Source of the DNA: JBCCGI01 sp039029355
GTDB taxonomy: Bacteria; Planctomycetota; UBA1135; GCA-002686595
Direction: 5' to 3'
DNA length: 64,000 nt
NCBI GenBank assembly: GCA_039029355.1
Contig: JBCCGI010000013.1
Coordinates: 79,202 to 143,201, forward strand
Each line of letters starts with the position of its first letter. Within the stretch, counting starts at the first letter, position 1. Below are positions 1 through 8,243 of this stretch, in pieces. Under the pieces are notes generated by a model. The model saw nothing but the letters and a program-made list of their open reading frames with translations, made no database searches and was not told the DNA's origin. The translations under genes were made by a program, and so were the position numbers.

Positions 1-2
1 TC

Positions 3-869
3 GGCCTACTGCCCCTCGGCGAGGATCCCGAGAGCGGTCTGTGGGAGTTCGCCCACCTGCAGTCCGGAGAGCCGCCCTTTCGCCGGCCCGACGGGACGCT
101 GGAGATCACCGAGGCCACAGGCCTCGTGCTGGTGCTGATCCCCGCGGGCATGTTCCACATGGGCGCGCAGAGCACAGCGCCCGACCAGCCCGGCTACGAT
201 CCGGCCGCGACCGACTTCGAGGGTCCGGTGCACTGGGTGACGCTCGATGCCTTCTTCCTCTCGAAGCACGAGATGAACCAGGCTCAGTGGCTGCGGGCGA
301 CCGGCGAGAACCCGAGCTGGCAGGCGTCGGAGGCCAACCTGCGCCGGCTGCTCGACGCGGAGCAGCCGCTGCTCCACCCGGTCGAGACGGTCTCCTGGCG
401 CGACTGCTACGACGTGGCCCGCTGGCTCGACCTCGAGCTGCCCACCGAGGCTCAGTGGGAGTACGCCGTCCGCGCCGGCACGACCGAGCCCTACTGGACC
501 GCGGGGACCGACCTGGTGCTGACCGAGGTCGAGTGGTTGCGGCAGCGCGGTACCTCGCAGCAGGGCCACCGCCGCACCGACCTGGGAACCTCCAACGGCT
601 TCGGCCTGCGGAACATGGTCGGCAACGTCGCCGAGTGGTGCCAGGACACGTTCGTCGGACGCTTCTACGTCTGGAGCCAGGAGCACAACCCGCGCTGCGA
701 GGTGCCGGACGAGCCCGGCCGGGTCGTCCGCGGCTCGGAGTTTTCCAAGAAGCTCCCGGGACGTTCGGCGCTTCCCAGGCACGCGCGCTCGGCGTTCCGG
801 CTCGGCGCGGCCGAGGGCGCGGAGGGGGCTACGGTCGGCCTGCGTCCGGCGCGAAGCGTCCGGCCTTAG
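3..869 (+). CDS. C-terminal part of an SUMF1/FGE-domain protein, probably a Ser/Thr kinase fusion
   Basis: The reading frame is open from the left edge, so the N-terminus lies outside the window; 288 residues are visible. The first 40 residues (with LWEFAHLQSGEPP) read like the linker that joins a protein kinase/TPR part to a C-terminal formylglycine-generating-enzyme fold in planctomycete proteins. From about residue 42 the FGE fold follows: LVLIPAGMFHMGAQ, the LPTEAQWEYAVRAGT core, and MVGNVAEWCQDTF. The C-terminal stretch has ALPRHARSAFR where a true FGE has its catalytic cysteine pair, so sulfatase-activating chemistry is unlikely and a ligand-binding or regulatory role is more probable. 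The family is clear; the fused kinase is an inference because that part is not in view. It ends 29 bp from the convergent TPR gene. Confidence 0.82.
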   Translation, partial: GLLPLGEDPESGLWEFAHLQSGEPPFRRPDGTLEITEATGLVLVLIPAGMFHMGAQSTAPDQPGYDPAATDFEGPVHWVTLDAFFLSKHEMNQAQWLRATGENPSWQASEANLRRLLDAEQPLLHPVETVSWRDCYDVARWLDLELPTEAQWEYAVRAGTTEPYWTAGTDLVLTEVEWLRQRGTSQQGHRRTDLGTSNGFGLRNMVGNVAEWCQDTFVGRFYVWSQEHNPRCEVPDEPGRVVRGSEFSKKLPGRSALPRHARSAFRLGAAEGAEGATVGLRPARSVRP

Positions 870-898
870 CGGGGCGCCCCGAGCGCTCGCAAGACCCT

Positions 899-2113
899 CT
901 AGCCCGACGAGGAATCCTCGCTCGCCGCCTCGAGCCGGGCCGCCTCGGCGCCGCAGCGCACCTGGTTGACGCGGTCGCGGCGCAGGGCGTAGTAGCGCTC
1001 CAGCCGGCGCCAGGCCTCGGCGTCGTCGGGGCAGCTCTCCTCGAGCGCCAGCGCGGCCACATGCGTGCCCTCGGCGTCGCCCATCGCGTTGAGCGTGTCG
1101 ACCACGAAGATGCGGACCGCGACCTCGGGGATGTCGTCCGGCCGCGCGAGCACCAGCTGCGCGAGCTGGTTGCGGGCGCGCCCCACGTCCCCGATCGACA
1201 CGAACAGCTCGCACAGCCGCAGGATCAGCGGGTACTGGCCGGGCCGGAAGCGGAGGCGCATCTCGAGCGCGCGCACGTCCTGAGCGACGCGGTCCAGCTC
1301 CTGCCAGCGCTGCTCCGCCTCGGCGGCCTCGTCGTCGCGGCCGAGGTCGTAGAGGATGCGCATCGTCAGGAACCACGGCTGCGGCTCGTAGGGCGACAGC
1401 TCGCGCGCGCGCTCCGCGGCGGCGAGGGCCTCGTCGAGGCGGTCCTCGTCGTAGAGGATGCGCGCGCGGAACGTGAACGCCTCGGCGTGGCCGGGACGCA
1501 GCTCGATGACGCGGGCCAGCAACGACAGCGCCCGCTCGGGATCGCCGAGGCGCATGTGGCACAGCGCGAGCCCGCGCAGGGCCTCGGGGCTCTCGCCGAG
1601 CTCCTCGGGGCTGGCGGCGAGCACGGCCTCGTAGTGGTCGCGCGCGCCGCCGTAGTCGCCCAGGCTGTAGAGCGCGTGCCCCAGCGCCTGCGTGCGCCAG
1701 ACGTCGCCGGGCGCGACTTCGAGGAACTGCTGCAACGACTCGCGGCAGTCCTCGTAGCGCCGCAGGCGGAAGTAGGTCGTGCCCAGCAGCATCAACCCGG
1801 GCGGGAAGCCGGGTGCGCGCTCGAGCGCGTCGTACAGCGCCTGAAGCGCGGAGGGGTAGCGCGCGGCGCGGTAGTGCTCCTCGGCCGCGGCCATGCGCGC
1901 GACGATCTCGGGGTCGAGGCCCGCGAAGGCCTCGTTGGGGTCTTCCGAAGCGAGAAAGGCCTCCCACGCGCCATCGGCGGCGCGCGGCAGCGTGTCGGGC
2001 GTGCGCAGCAGGATCGCCGGCCGTTCCTCAGGCGCAGGGGCCTCGGCGGGGATCGCGCCGGGCGGCGGGCCCTGCTGCGGCGCGGCGGCGAAGGCGAGCA
2101 GGAGCGCGATCAT
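899..2113 (-). CDS. Secreted TPR-repeat protein
   Basis: 404 residues. It begins with a short hydrophobic leader (MIALLLAFAAAPQQ) followed by a Pro/Ala/Glu-rich linker, which suggests export. Residues about 65-270 form tandem tetratricopeptide repeats, for example AAEEHYRAARYPSALQAL, LLGTTYFRLRRYEDCRESL and ALCHMRLGDPERALSLL. The C-terminal third stays helical with TPR-like spacing. The start was chosen because its ATG overlaps the TGA of the upstream FG-GAP/ASPIC gene by 4 bp (ATGA), which implies translational coupling. TPR proteins next to CRTAC1/ASPIC proteins recur in planctomycetes, so a protein-protein scaffold serving the upstream secreted protein is likely. No enzymatic motif is visible. 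Confidence 0.85.
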   Translation of the reverse strand: MIALLLAFAAAPQQGPPPGAIPAEAPAPEERPAILLRTPDTLPRAADGAWEAFLASEDPNEAFAGLDPEIVARMAAAEEHYRAARYPSALQALYDALERAPGFPPGLMLLGTTYFRLRRYEDCRESLQQFLEVAPGDVWRTQALGHALYSLGDYGGARDHYEAVLAASPEELGESPEALRGLALCHMRLGDPERALSLLARVIELRPGHAEAFTFRARILYDEDRLDEALAAAERARELSPYEPQPWFLTMRILYDLGRDDEAAEAEQRWQELDRVAQDVRALEMRLRFRPGQYPLILRLCELFVSIGDVGRARNQLAQLVLARPDDIPEVAVRIFVVDTLNAMGDAEGTHVAALALEESCPDDAEAWRRLERYYALRRDRVNQVRCGAEAARLEAASEDSSSG

Positions 2114-3783
2114 CGCTGCTCCTCCTCCGCCTGGGCCGCGGGCTCTTCCAGCACGAGCACGCGGTCCGCGGCGACGTCCTCGACGACCTGCTCGACCCCC
2201 GACGGCCAGCGCACGACGACGCGCTCGGCGCGCGCCGCGCCGCCCAGCCCGAAGTAGGCCGTGGCCGGCACCGCGGCCTGGAAGCCGCCGGCGGTGCGGA
2301 TCTCGGAGGCGCGCTCGCCCCCGCCCCCCTGGACCGTGACGCGCGCGCCCAGCCCGGCGGTGTTCGCACCGCGGCCGCGCAGGCGCACCGCGAGCCAGTG
2401 GCGCTCCTCGCCTTCGGGGAGGAGCGCCGCCCCGCGGTTGTGCAGCAGGCGCACGGCGCCGTCCAGCTCGACCACCGCCAGGTCGGGCCAGCCGTCGCCG
2501 TCGAAGTCCGCCGCAGCGCATGCACGCGCCACGGTGTCGCCGGCGGTCGAGAGCGGCTCGGCGTCGAAGCGCCCCGCGCCGACGTTGCGGTAGAGGAAGT
2601 CCGGCTGCGCGTACGCGGTGTCCATCCCGGGCAGATCCGCCTGGGGGTACACGTGCCCGTTGAGCACCGCCAGGTCGAGCTGGCCGTCCAGGTCGAAGTC
2701 CTGCATCGACGCGCCCCAGCCGAGGTAGCGCATGCTGTGCCCGCCGACGCCCGCCACGTCACCGCGGTCGCGGAAGCTCGCGCGCCGCGAGACGTAGAGC
2801 GCGTTGTTCTCGCCCGAGAAGTTCGTGACGAAGAGATCCTCGACGCCGTCGGCGTTCACGTCGCCGACGGCGATGCCCATCCCCGCCTGCTCCTTGCCGT
2901 TCGGGTCGTGCGCGACGCCGCGGCGCATGCCCACCTCGGCCAGCTTGCCGTCGCCGCGGTTCTCCCACAGGTGGTTAGCGGTGCTGTCGTTGGTGACGTA
3001 CAGGTCGGTGTCGCCGTCGACGTCGTAGTCCATCGTGGTCACGCCCAGCCCGTACCCCGCCGCCGTGGGCCGGAAGCCCGCGGCGGCGCTCACGTCCTCG
3101 AACGTGCCGTCGCCCTTGCCGCGGTACAGGAGGTCGTGCACCGGCGTGAGGCCTTCGGGGCCGCACATCACCTTCACGCCCTTCCACTTGCAGCCGCCGG
3201 CCTGCTCCTTCTCCATCATCTCGTCGAGCCGGAACGAGAGGTAGTTGACCACCGCCAGGTCCAGCGCTCCGTCGAGGTCGTAGTCGAGGAACGCCGCGCT
3301 GGTGCCCCAGCGCCGGCCGCGCAGGCCCGAGCCCTCGGTGATCTCCTCGAAGCCGCTCCCGGTGTTGCGCAGCAGGCGGTCCGGCCCCCACTCGGTGATC
3401 GCGACGTCGGGCCGGCCGTCGCCGTCCACGTCCCCCACCGCGCCGCCCATGCCCCAGCGGCCGGGGGCGACCTCCCAGGCCTCGCCCGCCGGGGCGAAGG
3501 TCCCGTCGCCGCCGTTCAGGTGCAGGCGCGGCGGCAGCCCGGGCTCGCCGGCGCGGAAGCGGTCGAGCGTCGAGCCGTCCACAAGGAAGAGGTCCTCGTC
3601 GCCGTCCGCGTCGAAATCAGCGACCAACAACCCGCCGCCGTTCACCTCGAGGATGAAGTCCTTGGCGGTCGAGCCGCAGGTCATCGTCGCGCCTGCCAAG
3701 ACGGCGGCACCGACCTCGTCAAAGAGCGGCGGAGGCGCGCCGTCGCCCTGGGCCAGGGAGAGGAGGAGAGCGGAAAGGTGCAT
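2110..3783 (-). CDS. CRTAC1-family FG-GAP/VCBS repeat protein with ASPIC/UnbV domain
   Basis: 557 residues with an N-terminal signal peptide (MHLSALLLSLAQGDG). From about residue 50 it carries at least seven FG-GAP/VCBS calcium-binding repeats with the D-x-D-x-D-G core: VADFDADGDEDLFL, VGDVDGDGRPDVAI, LDYDLDGALDLAV, MDYDVDGDTDLYV, VGDVNADGVEDLFV, DFDLDGQLDLAV and DFDGDGWPDLAV, as expected for a beta-propeller. The last 95 residues match the ASPIC/UnbV domain (HWLAVRLRGRGANTAGLGA, then VVVRWPSGVEQVVEDV). Such proteins are secreted or surface-bound; the biochemical role is not established. It is coupled by a 4-bp overlap to the TPR gene. An SPVN-like cysteine network is absent. Confidence 0.9.
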   Translation of the reverse strand: MHLSALLLSLAQGDGAPPPLFDEVGAAVLAGATMTCGSTAKDFILEVNGGGLLVADFDADGDEDLFLVDGSTLDRFRAGEPGLPPRLHLNGGDGTFAPAGEAWEVAPGRWGMGGAVGDVDGDGRPDVAITEWGPDRLLRNTGSGFEEITEGSGLRGRRWGTSAAFLDYDLDGALDLAVVNYLSFRLDEMMEKEQAGGCKWKGVKVMCGPEGLTPVHDLLYRGKGDGTFEDVSAAAGFRPTAAGYGLGVTTMDYDVDGDTDLYVTNDSTANHLWENRGDGKLAEVGMRRGVAHDPNGKEQAGMGIAVGDVNADGVEDLFVTNFSGENNALYVSRRASFRDRGDVAGVGGHSMRYLGWGASMQDFDLDGQLDLAVLNGHVYPQADLPGMDTAYAQPDFLYRNVGAGRFDAEPLSTAGDTVARACAAADFDGDGWPDLAVVELDGAVRLLHNRGAALLPEGEERHWLAVRLRGRGANTAGLGARVTVQGGGGERASEIRTAGGFQAAVPATAYFGLGGAARAERVVVRWPSGVEQVVEDVAADRVLVLEEPAAQAEEEQR

Positions 3784-3847
3784 CGGGACAGACTACGACG
3801 AATGCCCCTCCCCGCGTTAGCGCCTAGGAGGCCGCGGCGCAGACTCC

Positions 3848-6052
3848 TTACGGGCAGGGCAGGAGCTCTACCCCGTTCGAGAACGCGAACCCCTCGGGCT
3901 GGGACGCGTCCAAGGCCGCGCACTGGAAGTTGATCTCGAACCCGCACAGCTGCGGATTGACCGGGATCGGCACCTGGAAGGTGGAGACCTCGCCGGCCGC
4001 GGGCACGACGAAGAAGTCGATGATCGCGGTCGGGTCCACCAGCCCGACGGCCCCCAGCAGCGGGAAGGTGAGCTTGGCCCGCGAAGCGACGAAGAAGGCG
4101 CCGGTGGTGCCGAGCGGCAGGTTGGTCGCGATCGCCTCAAAGGTCGTCCCGAGGCTCGTGCTGCCACCCGCGCCCAGGTCGATCGTGTTGGCCGGACCCG
4201 CCGCTAACCCGAACTGGCTGACGCCGCAGATCACCGGGTCGAGCGCGACGCGCCGCGCCGGGGTCACGGTCAGGTTGCCGGCCCAGTCGGAATAGGCGAG
4301 CTCGTAGGTGAGCTCGACGCCCTGGCACGCGGCGACGTCGACCATCTCGTGCCGGTAGAGCGTGCCGGTCGAGATCGTGCCGCCGACCGTCGCGGTGCCG
4401 GTGACCTGCACCTGGCCGGCCGGCATGAGCGCGTCGAGCGTCGAGACGTAGTCGTACGTCCCCGGCTGCACGAAGGTCACGTCGAAGGTCTCGCCCGGGG
4501 CGAGCGCGCCCGAGTCGAAGCCGTAGCCGGGCGTCGTGCTCGTAACCGACTGGTCGACGAGGTCGTTGTTCGTGAACGTCACCGTCGTACCGGCCGCGAC
4601 CGACAGCACCGCCGGCGACCAGACCGAGCCCGCGATCGACGCCGCGTCGTCGAGCGGCGCGGTGTTGAGCGTGTAGCGCACCTCGCCCGCCACCCAGCTG
4701 CGGCCGTCGTCCAGCACCTGATCCTGCACCGAAGCGCGCACAACCCACGGGCCGTTGGGGGCCGTGGTCGCGAGCTCCTCCTCGCGCAGCACGACCGGCG
4801 CGAGCGTGTCCGCCGCGCCGGTGTTCTCGAAGACCTTGTTCTCCCACTGCGCCGCGCCGGACTCGCCCTGCACCGTGACCAGGTCGTAGTCCCCGTCGTT
4901 GTCGAGGTCGGCCGCGGTGCAGTCGAGCGTCGAGTCGTTGATCGCCTGGATCACGCCCGCGGCGACCGAGAAGGCGCCTGCGCCGTTGTTGGCGTGCATG
5001 CGTTCGGTCGGCCCGAGCGAGCCGATGAACGCGTCGAGGTCGCCGTCGACGTCGTAGTCGATCAGCGCGACCTCGTTGTCGTCGCTCCCGCCGCTGGCGG
5101 CGCCGGGCGTGAACGACAGCGCCGTGGTCTCGATCAGGTTGTTGCGCGCCGGCCCCTCGTTGAAGCTGAACCCGGCGCTCGCGAGGCTGATGTAGAAGAG
5201 GTCGATGTCGGTGTCGCCGTCCAGGTCGCCCGCATCGACCTCGTACACCGCCGACGTGCCGTCGACGACGAAGCCGGACGAGTCGCTGAACTTGCCCGCG
5301 CCGTCGTTGAGCAGCAGGAAGTGGTTGCCGCCCGGGTTGCTCTGGCGGTTGGCACCGAAGAGGTCGAGGTCCCAGTCGTTGTCGAAGTCGACCAGCTGCA
5401 CGTCCATGTGCGAGCCCTTCGCCGGCGCCGCGACCTGCAGGTCGGTGTCCTCGCTGAAGAAGCCCTCGCCGTCGTTGAGGTACAGGCGCGGCTTCAGCGA
5501 GCCGCCCACGAAGTAGCCGTCGTTCAGGACGAGATCGAGGTCGCCGTCGTTGTCGACGTCGCCGAGCTGGGCGCTGCCCGACGACAACACCGAGTCCAGC
5601 CCGCGCGCCGCGCCCTCGAAGGTGAAGAAGCCCGGCGACGCGGCGCCGAGGTTCACGTAGAGGAACGGCGCGTCGGTGCCGAACGCGTTGCAGAAGATCG
5701 CGTCGACCCAGCCGTCGCCCTGGACATCGCCGGTCGTGACCCCCTTGGCGTGGGAGACGTGCATCCCGAGCCGTGTCACGCTCTCGTCGGCAAAGGTCAG
5801 CGGCGCGGACTCCAGCAGGTTGATCAGCAGCAGGTTCTGATACTGGATCCCCGGGCTCTGGAAGCCGCCCCCGTCCGCGATGAAGAGGTCGAGGTCGCCG
5901 TCGTTGTCGACGTCGGCCGGCTCGACCCCCTCGGACCAGTTCGCCGGCCCGGGGATCGCGGCCGGAACCTGCTGGAACTGCTGCGCGGACGCGGTGAGCG
6001 GGAGGGAAGCCGCCAGGACGGCGCCCCAGAAGGGGGAGAGAAGAGGGTGCAT
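3848..6052 (-). CDS. Large secreted FG-GAP protein with an embedded cupredoxin-like segment
   Basis: 734 residues from the chosen ATG, which gives a clean signal peptide (MHPLLSPFWGAVLAASLPLT, cleavage near ASAQQ). An in-frame ATG 60 bp upstream would add 20 non-hydrophobic residues and is less likely. Residues about 35-420 hold FG-GAP repeats (DVDNDGDLDLFIADGG, DVDNDGDLDLVLNDG, LVDFDNDWDLDLFGA, DLDGDTDIDLFY, DYDVDGDLDAFI, DLDNDGDYDLVTVQG). Residues about 475-545 look like a plastocyanin-type fold (VAAGTTVTFTNNDLVDQSV ... GTYDYVSTLDALMPAG), but three of the four usual copper ligands are replaced (His to Gln, Cys to Ser, His to Asp). The last 100 residues are a beta-rich module that resembles the C-termini of other secreted proteins in this window. 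It is divergent from arsM; no partner is evident. Confidence 0.85.
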   Translation of the reverse strand: MHPLLSPFWGAVLAASLPLTASAQQFQQVPAAIPGPANWSEGVEPADVDNDGDLDLFIADGGGFQSPGIQYQNLLLINLLESAPLTFADESVTRLGMHVSHAKGVTTGDVQGDGWVDAIFCNAFGTDAPFLYVNLGAASPGFFTFEGAARGLDSVLSSGSAQLGDVDNDGDLDLVLNDGYFVGGSLKPRLYLNDGEGFFSEDTDLQVAAPAKGSHMDVQLVDFDNDWDLDLFGANRQSNPGGNHFLLLNDGAGKFSDSSGFVVDGTSAVYEVDAGDLDGDTDIDLFYISLASAGFSFNEGPARNNLIETTALSFTPGAASGGSDDNEVALIDYDVDGDLDAFIGSLGPTERMHANNGAGAFSVAAGVIQAINDSTLDCTAADLDNDGDYDLVTVQGESGAAQWENKVFENTGAADTLAPVVLREEELATTAPNGPWVVRASVQDQVLDDGRSWVAGEVRYTLNTAPLDDAASIAGSVWSPAVLSVAAGTTVTFTNNDLVDQSVTSTTPGYGFDSGALAPGETFDVTFVQPGTYDYVSTLDALMPAGQVQVTGTATVGGTISTGTLYRHEMVDVAACQGVELTYELAYSDWAGNLTVTPARRVALDPVICGVSQFGLAAGPANTIDLGAGGSTSLGTTFEAIATNLPLGTTGAFFVASRAKLTFPLLGAVGLVDPTAIIDFFVVPAAGEVSTFQVPIPVNPQLCGFEINFQCAALDASQPEGFAFSNGVELLPCP

Positions 6053-6186
6053 GGGCCCAGGTCTGCCGAGGGGTTCGAGGGGGTCCGGACCGCCGTAGGC
6101 GGTTTCCGTCATCGTAGCCCGCCCTGGGCCCCCCGGGGTGGGATCCCCACGGGGGATTCGGCAGGATGGGACGTCCCGCGGGGGGC

Positions 6187-6204
6187 GCGGGTGCGTACAC
6201 CCGC
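6187..6204. promoter_or_regulatory. Palindromic candidate operator upstream of arsM
   Basis: GCGGGTGCGTACACCCGC is a perfect 7-bp inverted repeat with a 4-bp centre. It lies 60 bp before the arsM start, in the divergent gap between arsM and the FG-GAP gene, and 2 bp before a TTATCC element that could serve as a -10. Position and symmetry fit a dimeric repressor site such as an ArsR type, but no regulator gene is adjacent, so its identity is inference. Confidence 0.35.
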
Positions 6205-6264
6205 CCTTATCCCCGCGGGGGAGCGCAAGGGCTCCCTCCTCCGAATCGACCCGACGCACGACCC

Positions 6265-7443
6265 ATGACCTCGGAATCCGCCGCCTCCCTCGACGTCCTC
6301 GACGCCGTCCGGGAGCGCTACTCGGCCGGCGCCAAAGCGCAGGTGCCGGAGCTCTGCTGCCCCGTCGACTACGACGCCTCGCTGCTCGAAGTCCTCCCGC
6401 AGGAAATCATCGACCGCGACTACGGCTGCGGCGACCCGAGCCGCTTCGTCCAGCCCGGCGAGACCGTGCTCGACCTCGGCTCCGGGGCGGGAAAGATCTG
6501 CTACATGGCCAGCCAGCTGGTCGGCGCCGAGGGCCGCGTGATCGGGGTCGACGCGACCGCGGACATGCTCGCGCTGGCCCGCGAGCACACCGGCGGCGTC
6601 GGCAAGCGCATCGGCTGGCACAACGTCGAGTTTCGCCACGGCTTCATCCAGGACCTCGGCCTCGACCGCGACAAGCTCGCGGCGTGGCTCGCGAAGAACC
6701 CGGTGCGCGGCGTCGAGGACCTCGAGGCGCTCCACACCGAGGAGCGCCGCCTGCGCCGCGAGGAGCCGCTGATCGCGGACGAGTCGGTCGACCTGGTGCT
6801 CTCCAACTGCGTGCTCAACCTGGTCGACAACCGCGAGAAGGAGCAGCTCTTCCGCGAGATCCACCGCGTCCTGCGCCGCGGCGGCCGCTGCGCGATCTCG
6901 GACATCGTCAGCGACGAGGACGTGCCGGTCGAGATGCAGAACAACGAGGAGCTGTGGTCCGGCTGCATCTCGGGCGCGATGCGCGAGGACCGCTTCCTGC
7001 AGGCCTTCGCCGACGCCGGGCTCTACGGCATCGAGATCGCCGCGTACCAGACCGAGCCGTGGGCGGTGGTGCAGGGCATCGAGTTCCGCTCGATGACCGT
7101 CGTCGCGCGCAAGGGCAAGGAAGGCCCGTGCTGGGAGCACAACGAGGCCGTGATCTACAACGGCCCGTTCAAGCAGGTCGTCGACGACGACGGGCACGTG
7201 TTCCGCCGCGGCGAGCGCGCCGCGGTCTGCCGCAAGACCTTCGGCATCCTCACCAGCGCGCCGTACGCCGGCTCGTTCACGCCGGTGCCGCCGCTGGTCG
7301 AGATCGCCGCCGAGGACGCCAAGCCCTTCGACTGCGCCGGCACGCGCCCGCGCGACCCGCACGAGACCAAGTTCGGCGCCATCCGCGAGGATGTCGCGCC
7401 CGGCGTGGACTGCTGCGCGCCCGACAGCGGCGCCTGCTGCTGA
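6265..7443 (+). CDS. arsM: Arsenite S-adenosylmethionine methyltransferase
   Basis: 392 residues. Class I SAM-dependent methyltransferase that transfers methyl groups from SAM to trivalent arsenic in the cytoplasm. The SAM site is VLDLGSGAGKICYMASQLVG (about 68-87) with GVDAT after it. The arsenic-binding cysteines expected for ArsM are present: CC at 31-32, YGCGDP (C55), SNCVLNLV (C182) and WSGCISGAM (C234). The C-terminal 120 residues are a family extension that ends in two CC pairs (DCCAPDSGACC), which could bind more metalloid. The ATG at MTSESAASL was chosen because the upstream residues are Pro/Arg/Gly-rich and non-conserved. It is followed after 19 bp by thiE in the same direction. No arsR, arsB or arsC is nearby. 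A general metalloid methyltransferase is the alternative. Confidence 0.85.
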   Translation: MTSESAASLDVLDAVRERYSAGAKAQVPELCCPVDYDASLLEVLPQEIIDRDYGCGDPSRFVQPGETVLDLGSGAGKICYMASQLVGAEGRVIGVDATADMLALAREHTGGVGKRIGWHNVEFRHGFIQDLGLDRDKLAAWLAKNPVRGVEDLEALHTEERRLRREEPLIADESVDLVLSNCVLNLVDNREKEQLFREIHRVLRRGGRCAISDIVSDEDVPVEMQNNEELWSGCISGAMREDRFLQAFADAGLYGIEIAAYQTEPWAVVQGIEFRSMTVVARKGKEGPCWEHNEAVIYNGPFKQVVDDDGHVFRRGERAAVCRKTFGILTSAPYAGSFTPVPPLVEIAAEDAKPFDCAGTRPRDPHETKFGAIREDVAPGVDCCAPDSGACC

Positions 7444-7462
7444 AGCCGCCGCCCCGCCGCCG

Positions 7463-8140
7463 GTGAGCTCCGCCCTGGACCCGGAAGCCGCGCGTGACCG
7501 CCTCGGCCGCGCGCGGCTCATGCTGCTCTTCACGCCCGAGCTCGCGGGCGAGGCGGACCCGCTCGACGCCCTCGAATCGGCGCTCCCGTCGCTCGACGTC
7601 GTGCAGGTGCGGCTGAAGAGCGCCGAGCATCCGGACGGCGCCTCGCCGGCGCGCGCGCTCCTCGGCTGGGCCGAGCGCGTGCTCGAGCTCGTCGCGGGGC
7701 GCGTACCGGTGCTCGTCAACGACCGCGTCGACGTCTGCGCCGCGCTCGGCGGCCGCGGCCTCGCCGGCGTCCACGTGGGCGACCGCGACACGCCGGTGCC
7801 CGAGGTGCGCGAGCTGCTCGGCCCCGAGCCGCTGGTCGGCCTCTCCACCCACGGCCCGCGCGACGTCGCCGCGGCCGCCACGCTGGACGTCGACTACCTG
7901 GGCTTCGGGCCGGTCTACCCCACCGCCACCAAGGGCTACGAGCGCGGAAAGGGCCCCGAGGCGGCCTGGGTCGCGGCCGAGGCCTCGCCGGTGCCGGTGT
8001 TCCCGATCGGCGGAATCGACCTGTCGAACGCCGACGAGCTGGAGCACGTCGGCCGCGCCTGCGTGGGGTCGGCGATCCTCAGCGCGGCCGACCCAGCGGC
8101 CGCCGCGGCGGGCCTGCGCGAGCTGCTGCAGCGCTCGTAG
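7463..8140 (+). CDS. thiE: Thiamine-phosphate synthase (ThiE-like TIM barrel)
   Basis: 225 residues from a GTG 19 bp after arsM. ThiE couples the hydroxymethylpyrimidine diphosphate and thiazole phosphate halves to make thiamine monophosphate. The TIM-barrel signatures are present in order: VVQVRLKS (strand 2, normally QLR.K), VPVLVNDRVDVCAAL, GVHVGDRDTPV, VGLSTHGPRDV, VDYLGFGPVYPTATKG and VFPIGGIDLSNADELE. The pyrophosphate loop TATK is intact. No other thiamine gene is adjacent, and pairing with arsM may only reflect shared transcription. Because TenI regulators share the fold, the enzyme name is likely rather than certain, but the TATKG loop favours the synthase. Confidence 0.8.
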   Translation: MSSALDPEAARDRLGRARLMLLFTPELAGEADPLDALESALPSLDVVQVRLKSAEHPDGASPARALLGWAERVLELVAGRVPVLVNDRVDVCAALGGRGLAGVHVGDRDTPVPEVRELLGPEPLVGLSTHGPRDVAAAATLDVDYLGFGPVYPTATKGYERGKGPEAAWVAAEASPVPVFPIGGIDLSNADELEHVGRACVGSAILSAADPAAAAAGLRELLQRS

Positions 8141-8230
8141 CCGTCCGCCTCGACCGCGGCTCCGCTCGAAGCCGCATTCGCGCCGGCCGCGCGTCCCGCG
8201 CCCGGGCCTTCGGACCGCCGCCCGGCCGGG

Positions 8231-8236
8231 TACCGT
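8231..8236 (+). promoter_or_regulatory. Candidate -10 element for cydAB, leaderless
   Basis: TACCGT ends 7 bases before the GTG of the oxidase subunit I gene, so a transcript would start at or beside the start codon. No convincing -35 element is seen. The same spacing recurs before three other genes in this window. Confidence 0.35.
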
Positions 8237-8243
8237 AGGGGCC

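Noticed and set aside
4380..4620. Functional copper-binding cupredoxin
   Set aside because: Three of the four copper ligands are replaced, so the copper role was not assigned.
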